Shown here one piece after another: positions 1 through 5,298 of a stretch of DNA of 5,298 nucleotides. The position numbers were made by a program, and so were the translations under genes. The stretch is from Planctomycetota bacterium (GTDB lineage: Bacteria > Planctomycetota > Planctomycetia > Pirellulales > Thermoguttaceae), in the NCBI GenBank assembly GCA_013202535.1, contig JABMRP010001147.1:1-5298 (forward strand), in the 5' to 3' direction. Position 1 is the first letter of the stretch; every line of letters begins with the position of its first letter. Below the pieces are notes generated by a model. That model saw only the letters and a list, made by a program, of their open reading frames with translations, was not told the origin of the DNA and made no database searches.

Positions 1-1
1 C

Positions 2-898
2 CTCGAAGACTTCCGCAGCCGCGACCGCTGGTGGGATTACTGCCGCTTTGCCTTGGAGTTCTTCAAAAAGTACGAGATCCCAGTCTGGGAGATGTCCTGC
101 CAAGACGACTTGGCGTCGGGCTCCAGCGACTACTGTCTCTGTAAGCCCGGGCTGGTCTACGTGGTCTACCTCAAGAACGGCGGCACGGCCAAACTGGATC
201 TCTCGGACGGCAAGGGCACCTTCGAGGTGCATTGGTACGACCCGCGACACGGGGGATCGTTACAGACGGGAACGGTTCGCGCGGTTCACGGCGGCTCGGT
301 CTGCTCCTTGGGCCGCGCGCCGAAGGATATCGACAAGGACTGGGCAATTCTGGTCCGGCCTGCTGATCCCAACCGCAACTACCCTCCCGCGATCAACGCC
401 GGGCCCTTCTCGGCCCGCGTGACGAAAACCTACTCGCCCGGTGAAGACGCCTACCTGGAAGGGGATGCCGGCCACGACACGCAGCACCTCAAGGTCGAGC
501 CCAAGCGGAGGGTGAGCTATCTGAAGTTCCATGTCACCGGGCTGCCTGCCAAGGTGATCCGTGCCACGCTACAACTGACCGAAGGCGGTGACCCGGGTGG
601 CGGCACATTGTACGTGCATCGAGGATCCCATAGCAGTTGGTCCGAGCAAAGCCTGACACCATCGACTGCGCCCGCTCCCAAGGAGTTGGTGGGAGAGAAG
701 GCCGGCCAGTTCGGTGCCGGAAAAACGATTGAGATCGACGTCACGCCGCTGGTGACCGGCAACGGGACGTACACGGCCGTGCTTACGCTTGGGCAAGGCG
801 GCAACGACATCTGGTTCGGCTCGAAAAGCAGTTCCCATACGCCCCAGCTTACGGTCACGGCCGAAGACCCCAGCGCGCGTCGGAGATGGACGAGATGA
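2..898 (+). CDS. C-terminal part of a secreted glycoside-hydrolase-like protein (DUF4038/DUF5060 type) with Collagen_bind_2-like and CBM96/DNRLRE-like domains; 5' truncated
   Basis: The reading frame is open from base 2 to the TGA at 896-898 (298 residues), so the true start lies upstream; the in-frame TTG at 53 is only an internal codon. Residues 1-32 (WWDYCRFALEFF, then PVWEM) look like the last helix and strand of the barrel in DUF4038/DUF5060 hydrolases. Residues about 40-122 match the usual run of the Collagen_bind_2 domain that follows it: YCLCKPG, VYVVYL, a GG turn, DLS, WYDPR and KDWAILVRP. Residues about 139-286 resemble a CBM96/DNRLRE carbohydrate-binding sandwich: DAYLEG near the start, then SYLKF, ATLQL, GTLYVHR, the SWSEQSLT segment, IDVTPLV, and SSSHTPQLTV at the end. 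The 'collagen' name is historical; relatives are mostly predicted glycan hydrolases. Catalytic residues lie outside the window, so activity and substrate are unknown. It overlaps the next gene by ATGA, suggesting cotranscription. Domain names are from memory of motifs, not a search. Confidence 0.85.
   Translation, partial: LEDFRSRDRWWDYCRFALEFFKKYEIPVWEMSCQDDLASGSSDYCLCKPGLVYVVYLKNGGTAKLDLSDGKGTFEVHWYDPRHGGSLQTGTVRAVHGGSVCSLGRAPKDIDKDWAILVRPADPNRNYPPAINAGPFSARVTKTYSPGEDAYLEGDAGHDTQHLKVEPKRRVSYLKFHVTGLPAKVIRATLQLTEGGDPGGGTLYVHRGSHSSWSEQSLTPSTAPAPKELVGEKAGQFGAGKTIEIDVTPLVTGNGTYTAVLTLGQGGNDIWFGSKSSSHTPQLTVTAEDPSARRRWTR
882..885 (+). promoter_or_regulatory. Shine-Dalgarno GGAG that decides the start of the clan-A hydrolase gene
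   Basis: Two in-frame ATGs, at 886 and 895, could start the downstream gene. GGAG at 882-885 directly abuts the ATG at 886, which is too close for a ribosome, but lies 9 bases before the ATG at 895. The latter also forms the ATGA stop/start overlap with the upstream gene (TGA 896-898), the usual arrangement for translational coupling. Both points favour 895. Confidence 0.5.
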
Positions 899-2397
899 CG
901 CCCCGCTCAGACGCGATTCACCCGGTTCTCTCCGCGGGTCGGCTCCTGCTCGTCGCTCTCGGCCTCGTTGTCCCGGCTCAAGATCGCGTCAGCGCCGACG
1001 AGGAGCCTTCCGTTGCGGCCGAATCGGGTGCAGTACCAGGCACCGGCTACCGCCTGCTCGGCAAGATCAAACTGCGCCACGCCCGCGAGATTCAGTCGTC
1101 GAATTGGTCGATCGGCGCCGAGACGATGGACCGCGACTACACGATCTACAAACATTGGAGGGAGTACCTCGGCCCGCTGGGAATCAAGAAGGCCCGCATC
1201 CAGTCGGGTTGGGCGAAGACGGAGAAGAGGCCGGGCCAGTACGACTGGCAGTGGCTTGACGAGATTATCTTCGACATGGTCGACCAGGGCGTCGAGCCCT
1301 GGGTGTGTCTCTGCTACGGAAACCCGATCTACCCCGGCGGTGGCGACACGGGCCTGGGAGGCGGCATGATCCAGTCGGAGGAGGCTTTCGCGGCGTGGGA
1401 TCGATACGTTGCGGCTGCCGTTGATCGATACAAGCGGCACGTCGACGAGTGGGAGCTTTGGAACGAGCCCCGCACCGGCCGGGGTAAGGGCGCCGTCGAG
1501 TACGGGAAATTCGTTGCCCGCACGGCAAACGTTATTCGCGCTCGCCAGCCGGCCGCAACGGTCATTATCGCCGCGGGAGGTGCTTTCGACGCCGTGTTTG
1601 CCGCCGAGACGCTGACTTGGCTCCGCGACCAGGGCGAAATCTCGCTCGTGGATCAAGTGGCTTATCATCCCTACTCCGCCAACCCGGACGCGTCCTACGG
1701 CAAAGTCGCCGAGCTGCGCAAGGCCATCGGCGAGGTTTCTCCGAGAATCAAGATCCGACAAGGCGAGAACGGCTGTCCGTCCGCTCCAGGCGGGTTTGGC
1801 GCCTTGGGCAGCCTGCCATGGACCGAGTCGGCCCAGGCCAAGTGGTCCTTGCGGCGTCTGCTGGGCGATCTTGGCCGCGATATTCCTTCGTCGTATTTCG
1901 CCATCTGCGACATGCAGTATCCCAACCGCGTGAACTACAAAGGGCTGCTGAAGACCAATCCGGACAAGACGGTTTCCTATCGAAAGCCGGCCTACTACGC
2001 GGTTGGGCACGTGGCAGCGATTTTCGACGACACACTCACTCGCGTCAAAGATTTCAAGGCCCGCATCGACGGCAAGTCCGCCGCAAGCCGCTTCGCGATC
2101 TTCGGTTACACGCGAGGCGACGTCGGATGGGTCGTCACGCTGTGGCGTAGTGATTCGATACCGGGAAAACGATCGGCGATGGAACACATCACCGTATTGC
2201 TTCCAGACGCGGAGTTCCGTGAACCGGTGTGGGTGGACCTCTTGTCCGGCCGCGTTTACTCGATCGATGACACCTTTTGGATGTCCGGTGCCCGAGGCAC
2301 GGTCTTTGGAAAGCTGCCGGTCCATGATTCGGCGGTCGTGATTGCCGAACGCAGCGCGATAGCCAACGTCGTTACGCCGACCGGTCAGCAGCCGTGA
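895..2397 (+). CDS. Exported clan-A glycoside hydrolase (GH39-like TIM barrel plus C-terminal beta-sandwich)
   Basis: This 500-residue protein begins with a probable signal peptide: a hydrophobic core LLLVALGLVV at residues 17-26 and possible cleavage after VSA (34) or VPA (28). Residues about 55-375 look like a (beta/alpha)8 barrel. RIQSGWAKTEKRPGQYDW and the CLCYGNP strand resemble the start of GH39/GH5-like barrels. WELWNEP supplies the likely acid/base Glu191. VAYHPY (His258) fits a conserved beta-6 histidine. RQGENG supplies the candidate nucleophile Glu291, 100 residues after the acid/base, as expected for a retaining clan-A enzyme. Residues about 390-495, with PVWVDLLSGRVY and LPVHDSAVVIAE, look like the beta-sandwich that packs against such barrels. 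The start at 895 was chosen for the ATGA overlap and GGAG spacing; 886 (three residues longer) is the alternative. It probably acts outside the cytoplasm on a polysaccharide or oligosaccharide. The exact GH family and substrate are not assigned: the GENG context differs from the TE(W/F) I associate with classical GH39 xylosidases. Confidence 0.85.
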   Translation: MTPRSDAIHPVLSAGRLLLVALGLVVPAQDRVSADEEPSVAAESGAVPGTGYRLLGKIKLRHAREIQSSNWSIGAETMDRDYTIYKHWREYLGPLGIKKARIQSGWAKTEKRPGQYDWQWLDEIIFDMVDQGVEPWVCLCYGNPIYPGGGDTGLGGGMIQSEEAFAAWDRYVAAAVDRYKRHVDEWELWNEPRTGRGKGAVEYGKFVARTANVIRARQPAATVIIAAGGAFDAVFAAETLTWLRDQGEISLVDQVAYHPYSANPDASYGKVAELRKAIGEVSPRIKIRQGENGCPSAPGGFGALGSLPWTESAQAKWSLRRLLGDLGRDIPSSYFAICDMQYPNRVNYKGLLKTNPDKTVSYRKPAYYAVGHVAAIFDDTLTRVKDFKARIDGKSAASRFAIFGYTRGDVGWVVTLWRSDSIPGKRSAMEHITVLLPDAEFREPVWVDLLSGRVYSIDDTFWMSGARGTVFGKLPVHDSAVVIAERSAIANVVTPTGQQP

Positions 2398-2530
2398 CCA
2401 TCGCCAACTCGATTGTTCCCCTGACAGAACGTGCGTTGGTGCCGAACGAAGGCGCGTAACGATCGGGCCCCCACTTTCGGTGTTCCGTCTTCGGGATGAC
2501 GCGTCTGAGCCCGGGCCAACGGGCGAGGTT

Positions 2531-2544
2531 CGTCCTTCGGGACG
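2531..2544 (+). other. Perfect 5-bp hairpin with a TTCG tetraloop
   Basis: CGTCC (2531-2535), TTCG (2536-2539) and GGACG (2540-2544) form a perfect inverted repeat. In RNA this would be a C(UUCG)G tetraloop hairpin, an exceptionally stable loop class. It lies 134 bases after the hydrolase stop and has no following T-run, so it is not a standard intrinsic terminator. It could stabilise the 3' end of the upstream transcript or be chance in GC-rich DNA. Confidence 0.3.
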
Positions 2545-2775
2545 TGGGCGAGCGATCCGCGCGATGGGCGCTGGCGACCGTTTACGGGCTCGGGCGGAAG
2601 AAGCCCGTCAAACACAAGGACAAAGTGCGGGCCGTTTACGATAATCGACAAGTGGTCGTCCGTCCACAAGCGAGACCCCTGAGAACGAACCGTCCGAAAG
2701 GAACGGCAACGACGCCTCTGCCGGGGGGTGGCAATCGAAGGTTTCCCGCAATTTGGCCGAGCGAAGCCCAATCGC

Positions 2776-2799
2776 TGGCAAAGTGCCTGGCGAGGCATT
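2776..2799 (+). other. Overlapping alternative hairpins in the sulfatase leader
   Basis: GGCA (2777-2780) can pair with TGCC (2784-2787) around a 3-base loop. The same TGCC, extended as TGCCT (2784-2788), can instead pair with AGGCA (2793-2797) around GGCG. The second stem grows to 7 pairs (2782-2799) if one G-U pair is allowed. The two folds exclude each other. The element ends 53 bases before the sulfatase ATG. A regulatory role is only a possibility: the stems are short and chance cannot be excluded. Confidence 0.2.
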
Positions 2800-2840
2800 A
2801 TCCTTGTGGTGTTTCGCACAACAACTAATCATGCCGCGAC

Positions 2841-2845
2841 AAGGA
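2841..2845 (+). promoter_or_regulatory. Ribosome-binding site of the first sulfatase gene
   Basis: AAGGA lies 7 bases before the ATG at 2853 and 10 bases before the second in-frame ATG at 2856. The spacing favours 2853, and the choice changes the protein by one residue only. Confidence 0.6.
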
Positions 2846-2852
2846 CATCCGT

Positions 2853-4298
2853 ATGATGCGATCCGCTTGCCTTACGCTCTCAATCATCACCGTTCTGCTG
2901 GGGCAAAACGGGGTGGGGTTCGCCGCCGAGACTCCCCACATTCTGTTGATCCTCGCCGACGATATGGGTTACGGCGATCCGGGCTGTTACAACCCGGCTT
3001 CCAAGATTTCCACGCCGCACATTGATTCGCTGGCCACCGCCGGCATGCGGTTTACCGACGCCCACGCGGCCGGCCCGTTGTGCCATGTTTCGCGGTATGG
3101 GCTGCTGACGGGACGGTATCCGTTTCGCGCGCAGTCCGGCGCGTGGGCTCGCGGGCCGGTGATTGACCAACGGCGGATGACCATCGCGTCCCTGCTGAGC
3201 GACGCCGGTTACCGCACCGCGATGGTGGGCAAGTGGCACCTGGGATTCGTCGAGAACGGCTACGACCAGCCGCTGCCGGGCGGACCCACCGATCGCGGAT
3301 TCGATACGTTCTTTGGCATCCGTGCATCGACCGACATTCCGCCCTATTTCTATATCCGCAACCGCCACGCAGTCACGCCACCCACCGAGACCATTGCCGC
3401 CAACAACAGCAAAGGCTGGTCGCCCATCCAGGGCGCATTTTGGCGAGCCGGAGGTATTGCCCCGGATCTGAAATTGGAGGAAGTCACGCCGCGATTCACC
3501 GACGAAGCGGTCGCCGTTATCGAGCGCCACGCCGCCCGGGCCGATGATAAGCGACTCATGCTCTATCTCGCTTACCCGTCGCCACACACGCCGTGGCTGC
3601 CGAGCAAGGAATTTCAGGGCAAAAGTAAGGCGGGGATGTATGGCGATTTCACGATGATGGTGGACGCCCACATTGGCCGTGTGCTGGCCTCGCTGGAAAA
3701 GGCGGGCATGGCGGACGACACGCTGGTCATCTTCTCCAGTGATAACGGGCCGGTGTGGTACGACGCCGACGTACGGCGACTGGGCCACGACTCGTGCGGC
3801 GTACTCCGCGGCATGAAAGCGGACGCCTGGGAAGCGGGCCATCGCATGCCGTTTATCGTCCGCTGGCCGGGCAAAGTGAAAGCGGGCAGCGTGAGTGACC
3901 AGATGATCTGCTTCACCGATGTGCTGGCCACCTTTGCGGACGTGGTTGGCCGAAAGCTGCCGGACGAAGCGGGGCCGGACGAAGCGGGGCCGGACAGCTT
4001 CAGCTTCTTGCCGGCGCTTCTGGGCGAGCAACCAGAAGCCAAGCCGATTCGCACGTACCTGCCGATCGCTTCGGGGCGCGGCATGATGACGATTCGTCGC
4101 GGACCGTGGAAGCTGATCACCGGCCTGGGCTCGGGCGGCTTTTCCCAGCCGCGCTCTGTCAAGCCGCAACCGGGCGAACCGCCGATGCAACTCTACGACT
4201 TGTCCAAAGATCTGTCGGAGACGACGAATCTGTACACACAGCACCCCGAGATCGTGAAAGAACTGCTTGCACAGCTTCGGCGCATCCGCGAACAATAA
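2853..4298 (+). CDS. Exported type I sulfatase with noncanonical CHVSR formylglycine motif
   Basis: This 481-residue protein belongs to the alkaline-phosphatase-like sulfatase family, which hydrolyses sulfate esters, often on polysaccharides. A signal peptide is evident: hydrophobic LTLSIITVLLG near residues 7-17 and likely cleavage after FAA (25). Active-site residues appear in order: the ILADDMGYGD calcium-binding aspartates Asp36/Asp37; Cys77 and Arg81 in LCHVSRYGLLTGRYP; GKWHLG with Lys127 and His129; SPHTPW with His245; SSDNGP with Asp297 and Asn298; and RGMKADAWEAGHR with Lys322. MQLYDLSKD, SETTNLY and HPEIVKELL near residues 445-473 form the usual C-terminal end, so the length is normal. 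The oddity is the maturation motif: the family consensus C-x-P/A-x-R has Val79 in place of Pro/Ala, whereas the rest of the box is well kept. Cys77 may still be converted to formylglycine or may mature poorly. The next gene, 21 bases on, is another sulfatase, so cotranscription is likely. The substrate is not determinable here. Confidence 0.95.
   Translation: MMRSACLTLSIITVLLGQNGVGFAAETPHILLILADDMGYGDPGCYNPASKISTPHIDSLATAGMRFTDAHAAGPLCHVSRYGLLTGRYPFRAQSGAWARGPVIDQRRMTIASLLSDAGYRTAMVGKWHLGFVENGYDQPLPGGPTDRGFDTFFGIRASTDIPPYFYIRNRHAVTPPTETIAANNSKGWSPIQGAFWRAGGIAPDLKLEEVTPRFTDEAVAVIERHAARADDKRLMLYLAYPSPHTPWLPSKEFQGKSKAGMYGDFTMMVDAHIGRVLASLEKAGMADDTLVIFSSDNGPVWYDADVRRLGHDSCGVLRGMKADAWEAGHRMPFIVRWPGKVKAGSVSDQMICFTDVLATFADVVGRKLPDEAGPDEAGPDSFSFLPALLGEQPEAKPIRTYLPIASGRGMMTIRRGPWKLITGLGSGGFSQPRSVKPQPGEPPMQLYDLSKDLSETTNLYTQHPEIVKELLAQLRRIREQ
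3960..3995 (+). repeat. 15-bp in-frame tandem repeat (2.4 copies) inside the first sulfatase
   Basis: The unit CCGGACGAAGCGGGG occurs at 3960-3974 and is repeated exactly at 3975-3989, followed by six bases of a third copy (CCGGAC, 3990-3995). It encodes PDEAG-PDEAG-PD at residues 370-381, in a probable surface loop before DSFSFLPALLGE. The exact identity suggests recent slippage duplication. Because the unit is a multiple of three, gain or loss of a copy keeps the frame. Confidence 0.9.
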
Positions 4299-4306
4299 CG
4301 CGGGCG

Positions 4307-4312
4307 GGAGGA
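4307..4312 (+). promoter_or_regulatory. Strong Shine-Dalgarno of the second sulfatase gene
   Basis: GGAGGA lies 7 bases before the ATG at 4320, inside the 21-base gap after the preceding stop. It fixes the start and shows that the second sulfatase can be translated on its own from a shared message. Confidence 0.8.
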
Positions 4313-4319
4313 CATCGAT

Positions 4320-5298
4320 ATGGGACCGCGACTTCTTGCCCTACTCTGGCTGATAGCCATGCTCCCTGCCGTCGCTCGGGCGGAGACACCAAACATCATC
4401 CTGGTGATGGCGGACGACCAAGGCTGGGGTGATACCGGCTACAATGGACATCGTGTCGTGAAGACGCCGAACCTCGACGCGATGGCGAAAGAGGCGTTGG
4501 TCTTCAACCGCTTCTATGCCGCGGCCCCGGTTTGTTCGCCAACGCGTGGCAGCGTGCTGACCGGTCGCCATCCGATCCGTATCAAGATTACGAATCACGG
4601 TCGATACATGCGCCCGCAAGAGTCCACCCTTGCCGAAGAGTTGCGCGGCGCCGGTTATGTCACGGGGATGTTCGGCAAGTGGCATGTTGGCTCGGCGCAG
4701 AAAGACAGCCCCGTGAATCCAGGGAACAGTGGCTTTGATGAATGGGTCATTGGGTTGAACTTTTTCGACAACGACCCGTACCTGAGCCGCAACGGAATGG
4801 TGGAGCAGATCGTGGGCTCCGGATCGGCGATTACGATCGACGAAACGATCGCCTTCCTGAACAAGCACAAGGACGGCAAGAGAGCGATGTTTGCCGTAGC
4901 GTGGTTCCCGTCTCCGCATGATCCACATCAGGAGAAGCCCGCGAATCCACAAATGTATGCCGGTGTCGCGGGAGGAGCGTATTTCGCGGAGATTGCCGTG
5001 TTGGACGAAGCGTTTGGCCGGCTTCGCAACGAGCTGCGCCGACTCGGTATCGAGAGAAACACGATTCTCTGGTATTGCAGTGACAACGGCGGATTGCGCG
5101 AGGAGAGTTCCGGCGGGCGCGGCCGGAAAGGCAGTATCTACGAGGGCGGCCTGCGTGTACCGGCGATCCTCCAGTGGCCGGCTCGAATTTCCGCCGGTCG
5201 CACCGACTTTCCGGCAACAACCTCGGACATGCTGCCGACGTTGCTCTCCGCGGCCGAAGTCAAACGAAGCGGCACCATGCCTCTGGACGGCATCGACC
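4320..5298 (+). CDS. Exported type I sulfatase with canonical CSPTR motif; 3' truncated by the window
   Basis: The frame is open from ATG 4320 to the window end (326 complete codons), so the C-terminus is missing. A signal peptide is clear: hydrophobic LLALLWLIAMLPAVA and likely cleavage after ARA (21). Sulfatase landmarks follow: IILVMADDQGWGD with Asp32/Asp33; PVCSPTRGSVLTGR with Cys72, the residue expected to be converted to formylglycine, and Arg76; MFGKWHVG with Lys120/His122; FPSPHDPH with His200; YCSDNGG with Asp255/Asn256; and RKGSIYEGGLRVP with Lys270. All catalytic residues are therefore in the visible part. It likely removes sulfate esters from a polysaccharide outside the cytoplasm. 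It differs clearly from its upstream neighbour in the motif and in the segments between motifs, so the pair is not a recent duplication and probably targets different sulfate positions (inference). Related planctomycete proteins are often labelled N-acetylgalactosamine-6-sulfatase; I would not rely on that label for the substrate. The maturing enzyme is not encoded here. Confidence 0.93.
   Translation, partial: MGPRLLALLWLIAMLPAVARAETPNIILVMADDQGWGDTGYNGHRVVKTPNLDAMAKEALVFNRFYAAAPVCSPTRGSVLTGRHPIRIKITNHGRYMRPQESTLAEELRGAGYVTGMFGKWHVGSAQKDSPVNPGNSGFDEWVIGLNFFDNDPYLSRNGMVEQIVGSGSAITIDETIAFLNKHKDGKRAMFAVAWFPSPHDPHQEKPANPQMYAGVAGGAYFAEIAVLDEAFGRLRNELRRLGIERNTILWYCSDNGGLREESSGGRGRKGSIYEGGLRVPAILQWPARISAGRTDFPATTSDMLPTLLSAAEVKRSGTMPLDGID

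Larger units (their letters stand above)
2398..2852 (+). other. 455-base intergenic region without a supportable gene
   Basis: This gap separates the hydrolase pair from the sulfatase pair. It contains an open frame at 2496-2828 (110 codons, beginning MTRLSPGQR). By hand count about 33 of its first 40 codons end in G or C, but only about 39 of the remaining 70. It has no ribosome-binding site at proper spacing (only GGG touching the ATG) and no family I recognise, so I do not annotate it as a gene. Several short inverted repeats are present (2531-2544, 2584-2608, 2776-2799), none followed by a T-run, so no intrinsic terminator for the hydrolase gene is evident. A poor promoter candidate for the sulfatases is CTGGCA at 2775-2780 with CATTAT at 2796-2801: each matches 4 of 6 sigma-70 consensus bases at a short 15-base spacing, which is near chance. 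No tRNA, CRISPR or insertion-sequence ends were seen. Confidence 0.6.

Noticed and set aside
53..55. TTG at 53 as the start of the first gene
   Set aside because: The frame stays open to the window edge and the residues before it (WWDYCRFA) continue a family-like helix, so the gene begins upstream of the window.
907..2325. A 472-codon open frame on the - strand covering nearly all of the clan-A hydrolase gene
   Set aside because: It mirrors the codon structure of the sense gene, where G/C-rich third positions suppress antisense stops. The product is arginine/valine-rich with no recognisable domain, while the sense frame has a clear family match.
2581..2611. Inverted repeat ACGGGCT / AGCCCGT (2584-2590 and 2602-2608) as a terminator
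   Set aside because: The 7-bp stem is real but has an 11-base loop and is followed by CAAACACAAGG rather than a T-run, so it does not meet the form of an intrinsic terminator.
2385..2819. A 144-codon - strand open frame across the intergenic gap
   Set aside because: It is arginine/proline-rich and low in recognisable structure, overlaps the hydrolase 3' end and has no family resemblance. The gap is short and GC-rich enough for this to occur by chance.
2880..4295. A 471-codon - strand open frame opposite the first sulfatase
   Set aside because: Same GC-driven antisense artefact; the + strand encodes every sulfatase motif in order.
4341..4952. A 203-codon - strand open frame at the right end
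   Set aside because: It lies entirely opposite the second sulfatase, whose + strand frame has a signal peptide, a strong Shine-Dalgarno and all catalytic motifs.

Overview
The window looks like a piece of a carbohydrate-degradation locus from a GC-rich bacterium, most likely a planctomycete (Pirellulales-like). A member of a related sulfatase-rich group such as Verrucomicrobiota or Lentisphaerota is also possible. The assignment is inferred from content: secreted sulfatases in tandem beside secreted glycoside hydrolases, one carrying a Collagen_bind_2-type domain, in GC-rich coding sequence. No phylogenetic marker gene is present, so the taxon is not proven.

All four genes are on the + strand. 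From 1 to 898 runs the 3' end of a large enzyme. What remains is the end of a probable DUF4038/DUF5060-type barrel, a Collagen_bind_2-like domain and a C-terminal CBM96/DNRLRE-like beta-sandwich. It overlaps by ATGA (895-898) with a complete, apparently exported clan-A glycoside hydrolase (895-2397), which has a WNEP acid/base glutamate and a GENG candidate nucleophile. A 455-base gap (2398-2852) follows. It contains no gene I can support, a doubtful 110-codon ORF and several short hairpins. Next come a complete exported type I sulfatase (2853-4298) and, 21 bases later behind a strong Shine-Dalgarno, a second exported sulfatase (4320 to the window end, 3' truncated).

The simplest functional reading is extracytoplasmic breakdown of a sulfated polysaccharide: the sulfatases remove sulfate esters and the hydrolases cut the backbone or side chains. 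The substrate cannot be read from this window. The gap suggests two transcription units, hydrolases then sulfatases, although no clear promoter or terminator was found.

The most notable point is the first sulfatase. It has a complete set of active-site residues, but its formylglycine motif reads C-H-V-S-R instead of C-x-P/A-x-R. The downstream sulfatase has the standard C-S-P-T-R. Everything else resembles known families; I do not see a clearly new system.
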